64,000 nucleotides of DNA from Pseudomonas mendocina (GCF_900636545.1 NZ_LR134290.1:310001-374000), one strand, 5' to 3'; counted from the stretch's first letter, positions 7,710-16,525 are shown. Notes: generated by a model from the letters alone, not told the origin. Made by a program: numbers and translations.

Positions 7710-9203
7710 ATGACTAGCCTGACTCGTAGCGACTGGGAACAGCGTGCCAAGACCCTGACTATCGAAACCCGTGCCTTCATCCACGGCGAATATCGCGCTG
7801 CCGAGTCCGGCGCCACTTTCGAGTGCATTAGCCCGGTCGACGGTCGTCTCCTTGGCTTGGTCGCCAGCTGTGATCAGGCCGACGCCGAGCTGGCGGTCAA
7901 GGACGCCCGCGCCACCTTCGACTCAGGTGTGTGGTCACGCATGGCGCCGGCCCAGCGCAAGAAGGTGATGATCCGTTTCGCCGAGCTGATCGAAGAGCAT
8001 GGCCAGGAGCTGGCGCTGCTGGAAACCCTGGACATGGGCAAGCCGATCAGCGATTCGCTGAGCATCGATGTGAACAGCGCGGCCAATGCCATTCGCTGGA
8101 GCGGCGAGGCCATCGACAAGGTCTATGACGAGGTCGCCGCCACGCCTCACGACCAGCTCGGTCTGGTCACTCGCGAGCCGGTGGGGGTGGTCGCCGCCAT
8201 CGTGCCGTGGAACTTCCCGCTGCTGATGTCCTGCTGGAAGCTCGGCCCGGCGTTGGCCACCGGTAACTCGATCATCCTCAAGCCCTCCGAAAAGTCGCCG
8301 CTGACCGGCATTCGCATCGCCCAGCTGGCCATCGAGGCCGGCATCCCGGCTGGCGTATTCAACGTGCTGCCGGGCTTCGGTCACACCGTCGGCAAGGCCC
8401 TGGCCCTGCACATGGATGTCGACACCCTGGTGTTCACCGGCTCGACCAAGATCGCCAAGCAACTGATGATCTATGCCGGCGAGTCGAACATGAAGCGCGT
8501 CTGGCTGGAGGCCGGCGGCAAGAGCCCGAACATCGTCTTCGCTGACGCACCGGACCTGCAGGCCGCTGCCGAGTCCGCTGCCAGCGCCATCGCTTTCAAC
8601 CAGGGCGAAGTGTGCACAGCCGGTTCGCGCCTGCTGGTGGAGAACTCCATCAAGGACAAGTTCGTGCCCATGGTGGTCGAGGCGATCAAGGCCTGGAAAC
8701 CGGGCAACCCACTGGACCCGGCGACCAACGTCGGTGCGCTGGTCGACACCACGCAGATGAACAACGTGCTGAGCTACATCCAGGCCGGTCATGACGACGG
8801 CGCCAAACTGGTGGCCGGCGGCAAGCGAGTGATGGAAGAGACCGGCGGCACCTACGTCGAGCCGACCATCTTCGACGGCGTGAACAACGCCATGCGCATC
8901 GCCAAGGAAGAGATCTTCGGCCCGGTGCTGTCGGTGATCGGCTTCGATGATCAGGACGAGGCCATTGCCATCGCCAATGACACCGTCTACGGCCTGGCTG
9001 CAGCGGTGTGGACCAGCAATCTGTCGCGCGCCCATCTGGTCGGTAAGGCATTGCGCGCCGGTAGCGTGTGGATCAACCAGTACGACGGCGGCGACATGAC
9101 AGCGCCGTTCGGTGGCTTCAAGCAGTCCGGTAACGGCCGCGACAAGTCACTGCACGCGTTCGACAAGTACACCGAACTGAAGTCCACCTGGATCAAACTT
9201 TAA
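7710..9203 (+). CDS. puuC: Gamma-glutamyl-aminobutyraldehyde / guanidinobutyraldehyde dehydrogenase (PuuC/KauB type)
   Basis: NAD(P)-dependent aldehyde dehydrogenase of 497 residues. Key residues are PWNFP, Glu267 in LEAGGKSPN and catalytic Cys302 in NQGEVCTAGSR, a motif typical of the PuuC/KauB/PauC branch. It would oxidise aldehydes made from putrescine, agmatine or their gamma-glutamyl conjugates, feeding the GABA pathway encoded just upstream. Its ATG follows GAGAGGATG, a good ribosome binding site. The oxidase at 13.2-14.5 kb and the PauR gene at 23.0 kb are likely functional partners. Substrate range cannot be read from sequence. Confidence 0.92.
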   Translation: MTSLTRSDWEQRAKTLTIETRAFIHGEYRAAESGATFECISPVDGRLLGLVASCDQADAELAVKDARATFDSGVWSRMAPAQRKKVMIRFAELIEEHGQELALLETLDMGKPISDSLSIDVNSAANAIRWSGEAIDKVYDEVAATPHDQLGLVTREPVGVVAAIVPWNFPLLMSCWKLGPALATGNSIILKPSEKSPLTGIRIAQLAIEAGIPAGVFNVLPGFGHTVGKALALHMDVDTLVFTGSTKIAKQLMIYAGESNMKRVWLEAGGKSPNIVFADAPDLQAAAESAASAIAFNQGEVCTAGSRLLVENSIKDKFVPMVVEAIKAWKPGNPLDPATNVGALVDTTQMNNVLSYIQAGHDDGAKLVAGGKRVMEETGGTYVEPTIFDGVNNAMRIAKEEIFGPVLSVIGFDDQDEAIAIANDTVYGLAAAVWTSNLSRAHLVGKALRAGSVWINQYDGGDMTAPFGGFKQSGNGRDKSLHAFDKYTELKSTWIKL

Positions 9204-9246
9204 AGGTGGCGGGGCGATCTCCTGGTCGTCGGCCAGGTGATCGGCT

Positions 9247-9315
9247 CCCCTCTCCCATTCATGGGAGAGGGGTTGGGGGAGAGGGTCTAGAGTGCAGCGA
9301 AACTGCCGGCTACCT
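9247..9315. repeat. 69-bp interspersed repeat, copy 1
   Basis: Begins with a 26-base hairpin (CCCCTCTCCCATT to ATGGGAGAGGGG), then a G-rich tract, and ends CTGCCGGCTACCT. A second copy of identical length lies at 42239-42307. It sits in the spacer between the aldehyde dehydrogenase and MFS genes. Confidence 0.8.
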
Positions 9316-9395
9316 CGCTCCCGAAACCTACGGCCGGGTTCCCGAGGAACCCGGCCGTTGTCTTTGCAGTGGCTCGTCAGCCAAGGAATTCACCA

Positions 9396-10544
9396 ATGCG
9401 TTGGGGTACCTACTTCGCCGTCTGTGCGGCGGTCATCAGCATCGGCCTCGCGCTGGGCGTGACCATGCCGCTGGTGTCGCTGCGTCTGGAAAGCTGGGGC
9501 TACGACTCCTTCGCCATCGGCGTAATGGCCGCGACTCCGGCTGTCGGTGTGCTGCTCGGTGCCTTGCTGGCCGGGCGCCTGGCGGCGCGCTTCGGCACCA
9601 CCGTGTTGATGCAGCTGTGCCTGCTGCTCGGTGCAGTGTCGGTAGCCGGGCTGGCGCTGGTACAGAACTACGCGGTCTGGGTCGGCCTGCGCCTGTTCAT
9701 CGGCGTGGCGCTGACCGTGGTGTTCATCCTCGGCGAAAGCTGGATCAATCAACTCGCCGTGGAAAAATGGCGCGGCCGCCTGGTGGCCCTTTACGGCACG
9801 GGCTATGCCCTCAGCCAGCTCAGTGGCCCACTGCTGCTGACGGCGCTCGGCACTGCAACCGACCGGGGTTTCTGGACGGGCGTGTGCCTGCTGATCGGTG
9901 GCTCGCTGATCCTACTCGGGCGCACTGGCGCACCCCAGGTGGATGCGCACAGCGCCTCCGGGCGCGGGCTGATGGTGTTCTGCCGCAAGCTGCCGGCTAT
10001 CGCCTGGGCAGTGATGCTGTTCGCGGCCTTCGAAGCGATGATGCTGACCCTGTTGCCGATCTACGGCCTGCGCCAGGGCTTCACTCAGGAGGTGGCGTTG
10101 TTCATGGTCAGCGTGGTGGTGGTCGGCGACGCTGTGCTGCAACTGCCCATCGGCTGGCTGGCCGACCGCATGTCGCGGCAATTGCTGTTCCGCGCCTGTG
10201 GCGTCGTGCTGCTGGTCTCCAGCCTGGCCATCCCACCGTTGCTGCACACGCCGGTGATCTGGCCGGTGCTGGTGGCCTTCGGTGCCAGTGCCGGCGGCCT
10301 GTTCACCTTGTCGCTGATCATGATCGGCGAGCGTTATCGTGATGACGAGCTGGTGCGTGCCAATGCTCACGTCGCTCAGCTGTGGGGGCTGGGCTGCCTG
10401 ATCGGGCCGTTGACCACCGGCGCCGTCAGCCAGTGGCTGAGCGGCCATGCGCTGCCGCTGATGATGGCCACCGGTGCGCTGGTGTTCATCATCCTGGCGA
10501 GCAAGCGTGGCGCATTCAGCGAGATGGAGGCAGCGCGTTCCTGA
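9396..10544 (+). CDS. MFS transporter (YcaD-like)
   Basis: A 382-residue inner-membrane carrier with about 12 predicted transmembrane helices. It carries the loop motif AGRLAARFGTTVLM after helix 2 and a related ADRMSRQ loop in the second half, as expected for MFS. The FIGVALTVVFILGESWIN segment resembles the YcaD-type group. The ATG at 9396 follows AAGGAA (9383-9388); an earlier in-frame start at 9369 lacks a better site. It converges on the MocR gene with a six-base gap between stops. Substrate unknown. Confidence 0.85.
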   Translation: MRWGTYFAVCAAVISIGLALGVTMPLVSLRLESWGYDSFAIGVMAATPAVGVLLGALLAGRLAARFGTTVLMQLCLLLGAVSVAGLALVQNYAVWVGLRLFIGVALTVVFILGESWINQLAVEKWRGRLVALYGTGYALSQLSGPLLLTALGTATDRGFWTGVCLLIGGSLILLGRTGAPQVDAHSASGRGLMVFCRKLPAIAWAVMLFAAFEAMMLTLLPIYGLRQGFTQEVALFMVSVVVVGDAVLQLPIGWLADRMSRQLLFRACGVVLLVSSLAIPPLLHTPVIWPVLVAFGASAGGLFTLSLIMIGERYRDDELVRANAHVAQLWGLGCLIGPLTTGAVSQWLSGHALPLMMATGALVFIILASKRGAFSEMEAARS

Positions 10545-10550
10545 ACCTGC

Positions 10551-12005
10551 TCAGCGCCACTGCCCCAGGGCCTGGGTCTGCTGCAGATCGGCTTCCTCGA
10601 TCAGCTCGGCGATGGTCGCACCGATCTGCTTCACCGCCGCTTCGATGGTCGCGCTCGGCGGTTCGGCGTAGTTCAGGCGGATGCAGTTACGGTACTTGCC
10701 AGCCGCCGAGAAGATGCTGCCCGGCGCAATCTGGATCTTGTGCGGCAGCAGCGCGCGATTGAGCTTCTGGCTGTCGAAGCCCTGCGGCATCTCCACCCAC
10801 AGCATGAAGCTGCCTTGCGGCCGGCTGACCCGCGTGCCGGCCGGGAAATAGCGGCTGACCCAATCCACCATCAGGTCGCGGTTGCGTAGGTACTGCGCGC
10901 GCAGGCGCCGCAGGTGCGGTTCGTAATGCCCGTCCTTGAGGTACTCGGCGATGGCCAACTGTGGCAACTGGGCGGTGCTGCCGGTACCCAGGTACTTCAT
11001 GTGCACCACTTGCTCCAGGTAGCGTCCCGGGGCAATCCAGCCGACCCGCAGGCCCGGTGCCAGGGTCTTGGAGAAGGAACTGCAGAACAGCACGCGCCCA
11101 TCCTCGTCGAAGGATTTGATGCTGCGCGGCCGTGGATAGCTGTAAGCGAGGTCGGCGTAGACGTCGTCCTCGATGATGGCCACATCGAAGCGCTGCGCCA
11201 GGGCCACCAGGGCGCGCTTGTTGGCGTCGGGCATGATGTAGCCGAGCGGGTTGTTGCAGTTCGGCGTGAGCTGAATGGCCTTGATTGGCCACTGCTCCAG
11301 GGCCATTTCCAGAGCATCGAGGTTGATTCCGGTGAGCGGGTCGGTGGGCAACTCCAGCGCCTTCATGCCGAAGCCCTTGAGCGCCTGCATCACGCCATGA
11401 AAGCTTGGCGAGTCGACCGCGACGATATCGCCGGGCTGGCAGATGGCGCGCACCCCTGCCGACAGCGCTTCGTGGCAACCGGTGGTGATCACCAGGTCTT
11501 CGGCGGCCAGTTGGCAACCGGAGTCGAGCATCAGCCGGGCGATCTGTTCGCGCAGGCGAATATCGCCGCGGATATTGCCGTAGGTGAGGACGTCCGGGTC
11601 CTGCCGACGCGCCTGGCGCGACAGATTGCGCAGCAGCGGCTTCAGCGTCGGGCCGCTGATATCCGGACGACCGCGGCCCAGCGAGAGCACCTCGTGCCGA
11701 CCTGGGCTGCTGATCAGTTCCAAGACGTGATCCCACTGTGAGACCTCCACTGGCCGCTGCGCGGGACGGCTCGTTTGCGGCAGCGCAGGCATTTGCCGCC
11801 CCAGTGGTACGAAGTAGCCGGACTTCGGCCGTGGCGAGGCTAGGCCCATATCTTCCAGGTGGCGGTATGCCTGCTGCACCGTGCTGAGGCTGACACCATG
11901 CTCCTGGCTCAGGCTGCGTACCGACGGCAGGCGGTCGCCGGGGCGGTACAGTCCCTGCTCGATGCGGGTGCCGAGCAGCTCGGCCAGATTCAGATAGAGC
12001 GTCAT
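10551..12005 (-). CDS. MocR-type regulator (GntR HTH fused to aminotransferase fold)
   Basis: A 484-residue fusion. Residues about 1-75 are a GntR winged helix (LYRPGDRLPSVRSLSQEHGVSLSTVQQAYRHLE in outline), and the rest is a fold-type I PLP aminotransferase domain with SFSKTLAPGLRVGW, where the Lys should bind PLP. MocR proteins sense PLP adducts or amino compounds. The ATG at 12003-12005 matches the domain start; a longer frame from 12062 would add 19 residues of promoter DNA. It is divergent from the DUF1127-LysE pair, which it probably controls through the ATCTGT-type sites between them. Confidence 0.9.
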   Translation of the reverse strand: MTLYLNLAELLGTRIEQGLYRPGDRLPSVRSLSQEHGVSLSTVQQAYRHLEDMGLASPRPKSGYFVPLGRQMPALPQTSRPAQRPVEVSQWDHVLELISSPGRHEVLSLGRGRPDISGPTLKPLLRNLSRQARRQDPDVLTYGNIRGDIRLREQIARLMLDSGCQLAAEDLVITTGCHEALSAGVRAICQPGDIVAVDSPSFHGVMQALKGFGMKALELPTDPLTGINLDALEMALEQWPIKAIQLTPNCNNPLGYIMPDANKRALVALAQRFDVAIIEDDVYADLAYSYPRPRSIKSFDEDGRVLFCSSFSKTLAPGLRVGWIAPGRYLEQVVHMKYLGTGSTAQLPQLAIAEYLKDGHYEPHLRRLRAQYLRNRDLMVDWVSRYFPAGTRVSRPQGSFMLWVEMPQGFDSQKLNRALLPHKIQIAPGSIFSAAGKYRNCIRLNYAEPPSATIEAAVKQIGATIAELIEEADLQQTQALGQWR

Positions 12006-12169
12006 GACAGTCGTCCGGTTGGTGCAGGGTGCATTAACTGAGACCAGTACAGATCGGTGCAAAAATTCCCATTCAGGAGAAATTTGCGGAATCTGTATGG
12101 AGTTAATAAGAGTTTTTTGAATCTGTCATGGCTTTTCTGCTCACGGCATGCTGATCTCCCATGACAGAT
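12003..12169. promoter_or_regulatory. Cluster of ATCTGT-type motifs (candidate MocR operators)
   Basis: Between the divergent MocR and DUF1127 genes, related motifs occur at 12044-12054 (CCAGTACAGAT, minus), 12090-12100 (AATCTGTATGG, plus), 12120-12131 (AATCTGTCATGG, plus) and 12159-12169 (CCATGACAGAT, minus). The core CATGACAG recurs at 12003-12010 over the MocR start. The two plus copies are exactly 30 bases apart, and the last pair is an 11-bp perfect inverted repeat. MocR regulators are known to bind direct repeats. Confidence 0.65.
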
Positions 12170-12187
12170 GGCTACGGGAGCGCAAGC

Positions 12188-12412
12188 ATGACTGGGTTCA
12201 GCAAGACAGATTTTGCCGCAGTGGGCGAGGTAGCACGGGTAGGGTCGGGGAAGAGCGAGACTCGCTACTTCGGCCGCGACTGGCCGGCCTTCTGGCGCCG
12301 TCTGAATACCCGTCGCATGCTGCTCAAGCTCAGCGACCAGCATCTGCGCGACATTGGCCTTACCCGTGCTCAGGCCGAGCGTGAGGCGAGCCGACCGTTC
12401 TGGACGCTATGA
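12188..12412 (+). CDS. DUF1127 small protein
   Basis: A 74-residue basic protein whose C-terminal half (about residues 34-66) is the DUF1127 motif: WPAFWRRLNTRRMLLKLSD then LRDIGLTRAQAERE. Members are small, usually under 80 residues; some bind RNA or affect phosphate and nitrogen metabolism, but the role here is unknown. I chose ATG 12188, preceded by GGGAG at about 12176-12180. An ATG at 12161 is in frame but lies inside the inverted repeat. It is followed by the LysE-type exporter after 35 bases and is probably co-transcribed with it. Confidence 0.82.
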   Translation: MTGFSKTDFAAVGEVARVGSGKSETRYFGRDWPAFWRRLNTRRMLLKLSDQHLRDIGLTRAQAEREASRPFWTL

Positions 12413-12447
12413 ATGAGGCCCCGCCTGGTTGAGATGGGGAGACCTTG

Positions 12448-13089
12448 ATGGTTCCGCTGAACGACTTGCTGCTGTTTGCCGGTGCAGCGCTGCTGATGGT
12501 GCTGACGCCGGGCCCCAATATGATCTACCTGATCTCGCGCTCCATTTGCCAGGGGCGCAAGGCCGGCGTGATCTCGGTGCTGGGTGTCATCCTCGGCTTT
12601 GTCGTGCACATGTTCGCCGCGGCACTGGGTATCACCGCTCTGTTCCTGGCGATTCCCGTCGCCTATGACCTGCTCAAATGGGCGGGGGCAGCCTACCTGC
12701 TTTATCTCGCCTGGCAGGCTGTCCGGCCCGGTGCACGATCACCTTTCGCAGCCCGGCAACTGCCTGCAGATCCACCCTCACGACTGCTGCTGATGGGGTT
12801 TATGACCAATGTGCTGAACCCGAAAATCGCCGTGTTCTACCTGTCGATCTTCCCGCAGTTCGTATCGCCTGAGCATGGTTCGGTATTCCAGCAGAGCATC
12901 CTGCTCGGGCTGACCCAGATCAGCGTCAGCTTCACCGTCAATCTGCTCATCGCACTATTTGCCGGCAGCCTGTCGGCGTGGCTGGTGGGCAGGCCGCAGT
13001 GGCTGGCCGCGCAGCGCTACGTGATGGGCGGCGTGTTGGCCGGGTTGGCGGTACGCCTGGTTTTCGAGTCGCGCAAGGTCACCTCCTAG
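12448..13089 (+). CDS. LysE/RhtB-family amino-acid exporter
   Basis: A 213-residue membrane protein. The N-terminal signature LLMVLTPGPNMIYLISRSICQGRKAGVISVLG is diagnostic of LysE/RhtB efflux proteins, and five to six hydrophobic helices follow, with NVLNPKIAVFYLSIFPQF in the middle. It would export amino acids or related amines. The ATG at 12448 is preceded by GGGGAG; an adjacent TTG at 12445 is possible. The gene lies downstream of DUF1127 and divergent from a MocR regulator, so export is probably induced by an amine or amino-acid signal. Confidence 0.9.
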   Translation: MVPLNDLLLFAGAALLMVLTPGPNMIYLISRSICQGRKAGVISVLGVILGFVVHMFAAALGITALFLAIPVAYDLLKWAGAAYLLYLAWQAVRPGARSPFAARQLPADPPSRLLLMGFMTNVLNPKIAVFYLSIFPQFVSPEHGSVFQQSILLGLTQISVSFTVNLLIALFAGSLSAWLVGRPQWLAAQRYVMGGVLAGLAVRLVFESRKVTS

Positions 13090-13166
13090 CGCCCGACACG
13101 GATACAGGTCGGTGTTCGGCGGCAGGGTGCCCCCTACGAGAAGTCATTCAGCCGACGGTGGGCTCG

Positions 13167-14480
13167 CTAGAGCAGTTCCTTCAACCGATGCCAGGCCATC
13201 CCCAGTGCCAGCAATGGCGAGCGCAGGTGCTTGCCGCCGGGGAAGGTCATGTGCGGGACCTGGGCGAACAGGTCGAAGCCGCGGCTTGCCTGCCCGGCGA
13301 TGGCTTCGGCGAGCAGCTTGCCGGCCAGGTGCGTGGCATTGACGCCGTGCCCCGCGTAGGCCTGGGCATGGAACACGTTGGGCTGGTCCTTGACGCGGCC
13401 GATCTGCGGCAGGCGATTGGCACCGATACCGATCATCCCGCCCCACTGGAAGTCGATACGCGCATTGGCCAGTTGCGGGAATACCTTGAGCATCTTCGGC
13501 TTCATGTAGTCGGCGATATCGGCTGGATCACGCCCCGAGTAATGGCAGGCACCGCCGAACAGCAGGCGACGGTCGGCGGAGAGGCGGTAGTAGTCGACAG
13601 TCACACGCTGGTCGCACAGCGCCATGTTCTGCGGAATCAGCTGCCGTGCCTGCTCTTCGGAAAGCTGCTCGGTGGCGATGATATAGCTGCCGGCCGGTAG
13701 CACCTTGCCGCTCAGCGTCGGGTTGAGACCGTTGATATAGGCATTGCAGGCCAGCACCAGGTACTTGGCGCGCACTTGGCCGTTGGCGGTGTGCACGCGC
13801 ACCTCGCTGCCGTAGTCGATGCGCGTCACTGGCGACTCCTCGAACAGCTGCACGCCCAGCAACTGGGCGGCTGCAGCTTCGCCGAGCGCCAGGTTGAGCG
13901 GGTGCAGGTGGCCCGAACCCATGTCGATCATGGCGCCGTGGTAGTTATCGGAACCGACCACTTCATGGATGCGCTCCTGCGGCACCATGCGCAGTTCGTG
14001 GCGATAGCCGAGGCTTTCCAGCTCGGCCTTGTCCTCGGCGAAGCCGTCCATGTGTGCCGGTTTATTGGCCAGGTCGCAATAACCCCAGGTCAGGTCGCAG
14101 TCGATGCGAAACTGCTCGATACGGCTGCGCACGATCTCCACGGCTTCAAGGCCCATCAGCTTGAACTGGCGTACGCCATCCTTGCCGACCACCGCCTCGA
14201 ACTGCTCGACATCATGGCCGACGCCGCGAATCAGCTGCCCGCCGTTGCGCCCGCTGGCGCCCCAGCCAATCTTGCGCGCCTCCAGCAGTGCCACCGAGAG
14301 ACCCTTCTGTGCCAGCTCGATGGCCGTGTTCAGGCCGCTGAACCCGCCACCGACGATGCACACATCCACCTGCCGTTCACCGTCCAGAGGGGGGTAGGCC
14401 TGCTGGCGATTGACGGTGGCGGCGTAGTAGGAAGCGGCATGCTGTGGGCTGTGGACGGGCTGGTGAACGCGGGCGTTCAT
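13167..14480 (-). CDS. FAD-dependent amine oxidase, PauB/PuuB (gamma-glutamylputrescine oxidase) type
   Basis: A 437-residue DAO-family flavoprotein. The FAD-binding motif VCIVGGGFSGLNTAIELAQKG (about residues 39-60) and GWGASGRNGGQLI are characteristic of PuuB/PauB oxidases. The C-terminal region WGGMIGIGANRLPQIG and QAYAGHGVNATHLAG closes the flavin site. It would oxidise gamma-glutamylated polyamines to aldehydes for the PuuC/KauB enzyme at 7.7 kb. The ATG at 14478-14480 follows AGGA; a longer frame to 14549 is not family-like. P. aeruginosa has several pauB paralogs, so no number is given. Confidence 0.9.
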   Translation of the reverse strand: MNARVHQPVHSPQHAASYYAATVNRQQAYPPLDGERQVDVCIVGGGFSGLNTAIELAQKGLSVALLEARKIGWGASGRNGGQLIRGVGHDVEQFEAVVGKDGVRQFKLMGLEAVEIVRSRIEQFRIDCDLTWGYCDLANKPAHMDGFAEDKAELESLGYRHELRMVPQERIHEVVGSDNYHGAMIDMGSGHLHPLNLALGEAAAAQLLGVQLFEESPVTRIDYGSEVRVHTANGQVRAKYLVLACNAYINGLNPTLSGKVLPAGSYIIATEQLSEEQARQLIPQNMALCDQRVTVDYYRLSADRRLLFGGACHYSGRDPADIADYMKPKMLKVFPQLANARIDFQWGGMIGIGANRLPQIGRVKDQPNVFHAQAYAGHGVNATHLAGKLLAEAIAGQASRGFDLFAQVPHMTFPGGKHLRSPLLALGMAWHRLKELL

Positions 14481-14645
14481 GTGCGAAATCCTGATTTTGT
14501 TGTGTGGAAAATTCAACGCAGCATAAGCGTGCAATCCATTCGACGCCAAGTGTCCGAGGGAAAAAAGCGGGGATTTCCTCTGCGGTAAGGCGTGCGCGCC
14601 GAATCGTGCGGGTAGACTGTGGCGATTACGTCAGGATGCCTGAGC

Positions 14646-14999
14646 ATGAGTTGCACCGACCGCAAGATCGATCACTTGCGCCGACAGATTCCCCGTTTCG
14701 ATTGCGTACCTGGTTGTCACGACTGTTGTGGGCCGGTCACGGCCTCGTCCGAGGAGCTGGCGCGCCTGCCGGTCAAGAGCGATGCCGAACACGATGCGGC
14801 GCTGGCCGAATACAACTGCGTGCATCTGGGACCGAATGGCTGCGAGGTGTATGACCAGCGCCCGCTGATCTGTCGCCTGTTCGGCACCACACCGCGTCTG
14901 CCTTGCCCGCATGGCCGCGGGCCGGAGCAGCCGATCGAGCCGGCGGTGGAGCGTAAGGTGCACCGGCTGATCGCCACGACGCGACAGCGTCTGGTGTAG
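14646..14999 (+). CDS. YkgJ-family cysteine-cluster protein
   Basis: A 117-residue protein with the YkgJ/CxxCxxCC pattern: VPGCHDCCGPV near the N terminus, then NCVHLGPNGCEVYDQRPLICRLFGTTPRLPCPHG. The spaced cysteines are a probable zinc or Fe-S binding site. The biochemical role of the family is not established. It is divergent from the oxidase and lies 60 bases before the sigma factor gene; the Fur-like box between them argues that the sigma gene has its own promoter. Confidence 0.82.
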   Translation: MSCTDRKIDHLRRQIPRFDCVPGCHDCCGPVTASSEELARLPVKSDAEHDAALAEYNCVHLGPNGCEVYDQRPLICRLFGTTPRLPCPHGRGPEQPIEPAVERKVHRLIATTRQRLV

Positions 15000-15019
15000 T
15001 GGATTCCTCGATGCGTAGA

Positions 15020-15038
15020 TATAATGCGACTCACTTTC
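15020..15038. promoter_or_regulatory. Fur-like box upstream of the ECF sigma gene
   Basis: TATAATGCGACTCACTTTC matches the 19-base Fur consensus at 13 positions by eye and lies 22 bases before the sigma factor start. Iron repression of such sigma/anti-sigma pairs is established in Pseudomonas; the site itself is inferred. Confidence 0.65.
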
Positions 15039-15059
15039 AATTAGTCGTGTGTCGCCGCC

Positions 15060-15596
15060 ATGACCAAATCCTCCTCCAGCGTCGAGCTGATCGGCGCCCT
15101 TGCGCTGCATTACGACGAGCTGGTCGAGTACATTCGCCGGCGTTTTCAGGGCAGTCAGTTCGCCCGCGAGGTAGTGCACGATGTCTGCCTGCAACTGCTG
15201 GAGAAACCGCCGCAGCAGCCGGTGAACCTGCCTTTTTCCTTCCTGCGCCGCGCCTCGTTCAATCGCGCCATCGACCGCCGTCGTGCCGATAACACGCGCA
15301 ACGCCTATTTCGAAGTGACCGCCGAAGTGCCGGACTGGCACGTGCACGAGCTCGATGGTGCAACTGCACTGGATTTCGAACAACAGCTCGAAGCTCTGCT
15401 GGCCATTATTGAGGCTTTGCCCGCGCGCGCCCGACAGGTATTTCTGCTGCACCGCATCCACGGCATGCCGCAGCGCGAGATCGCCGACGAGCTGGGCATT
15501 TCCACCAACATGGTGACCCAGCATTTCTCCCGCGCCATGCGCAGTATCGCCCGCGACTGGGAGCCGGCGCGGCGAGCGCTGGCCGGGCGAGGTTGA
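15060..15596 (+). CDS. ECF sigma factor, FecI type
   Basis: A 178-residue extracytoplasmic-function sigma factor. Region 2 spans about residues 12-80 (LALHYDELVEYIRRRFQGSQFAREVVHDVCLQLLE in outline). Region 4 spans about residues 110-165, with the helix-turn-helix HRIHGMPQREIADELGISTNMVTQHFSRAM. It would direct RNA polymerase to the TonB-receptor promoter once released by the FecR-like partner encoded three bases downstream. The gene sits behind a Fur-like box, so it should be made under iron limitation. The order sigma, anti-sigma, receptor is the classic cell-surface signalling layout. Confidence 0.93.
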   Translation: MTKSSSSVELIGALALHYDELVEYIRRRFQGSQFAREVVHDVCLQLLEKPPQQPVNLPFSFLRRASFNRAIDRRRADNTRNAYFEVTAEVPDWHVHELDGATALDFEQQLEALLAIIEALPARARQVFLLHRIHGMPQREIADELGISTNMVTQHFSRAMRSIARDWEPARRALAGRG

Positions 15597-15599
15597 GGC

Positions 15600-16442
15600 A
15601 TGGCTCAGTCCGATCGTTCTGACGGCGTAGCCGGTAGCGACCCGCTTGCGCCATTCGAGCACGCACTGCGCAACCGCGTGCCTTCGCGCGATGCGCTGCT
15701 TGCGGAAGCCAAGGCGCAAAGCGCTCGCCAGCGCCGGCGCAAGCAGGCACTGGGTGGTGGTCTGGCTACGGTGTTGTTGGGTTTTACCGTATGGAGTTTC
15801 GATCCCTCCTGGCACAGCGAAGATGTACGTACCGCCGTCGGCCAGCGTGACAGCCTGCAACTGGCCGACGGCAGCCGGGTAGTGCTCAACAGCGCTACGC
15901 ACCTGCGCATCGAGCGGCGCCTGCGCAGTCGGCAGATCGAGCTGCTGAGTGGCGAGGCGACCTTCACCGTCGAGCATGGCGACAAGCCCTTCATCGTGCG
16001 CAGCCAGGATGTCGCGGTGCGCGACATCGGCACCGTGTTCAACGTGCGCAGCGATAGCCGCGGTGTTGCCGTTGCCGTGTTGGAGGGCGAGGTTGAGGTC
16101 TCCACCCGACAGTCAGCGCCTCAGCGTTTGCAGGGCGGTCAGCAGGCATTGGCTCATGCCGGCCGGGTTGGTGCCGGCGAGGTGGCGAACATGGAGCGCG
16201 TCACTGCCTGGCAGCACGGTAAGCTGCGCTTCGACGGCACGCCGTTGAGTGAGGTGATCGCCGATATCCAGCGTTATCGCCAGGCGCCGGTTCGTCTGGC
16301 CGACCCTCGTCTCGCCAGCTTGCGCGTATCCGGCGAGTTCGACAGCGATGCCGTCGAGTCGCTGCTCGACCTGCTGCCGGTCATCCTGCCGGTGGCGCTT
16401 ATGCGCAGTGATGATGGCAGCGTGACGATCAGCGGACGCTAG
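15600..16442 (+). CDS. FecR-type anti-sigma factor/regulator
   Basis: A 280-residue inner-membrane regulator. A short cytoplasmic N-terminal segment (about residues 1-48) is followed by one transmembrane helix (LGGGLATVLLGFTVWSF, about 50-66). The periplasmic FecR domain contains LADGSRVVLNSATHLRIERR and RQIELLSGEATFTVEHGDKPFIV, with a C-terminal secretin/TonB-short-like region. It relays ligand binding by the TonB receptor to the sigma factor. It starts three bases after the sigma gene stop. It is shorter than the typical about 320 residues, mainly at the N terminus. Confidence 0.92.
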   Translation: MAQSDRSDGVAGSDPLAPFEHALRNRVPSRDALLAEAKAQSARQRRRKQALGGGLATVLLGFTVWSFDPSWHSEDVRTAVGQRDSLQLADGSRVVLNSATHLRIERRLRSRQIELLSGEATFTVEHGDKPFIVRSQDVAVRDIGTVFNVRSDSRGVAVAVLEGEVEVSTRQSAPQRLQGGQQALAHAGRVGAGEVANMERVTAWQHGKLRFDGTPLSEVIADIQRYRQAPVRLADPRLASLRVSGEFDSDAVESLLDLLPVILPVALMRSDDGSVTISGR

Positions 16443-16457
16443 CTCTTTCAGCTTCGT

Positions 16458-16525
16458 GTGGGAGGGGCTTTAGCCGCGAGCTTTTGACTCTGTACCGAGG
16501 CAGTCGCAGCTCAAGCCCCTCCCAC
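16458..16525. repeat. REPIN-like palindrome
   Basis: GTGGGAGGGGCTTTAGCCGC (from 16458) and its inverted partner ending AAGCCCCTCCCAC (16525) flank about 30 bases. This is a Pseudomonas REP doublet in the fecR-receptor spacer. The arms are imperfect in their inner part. Confidence 0.85.
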
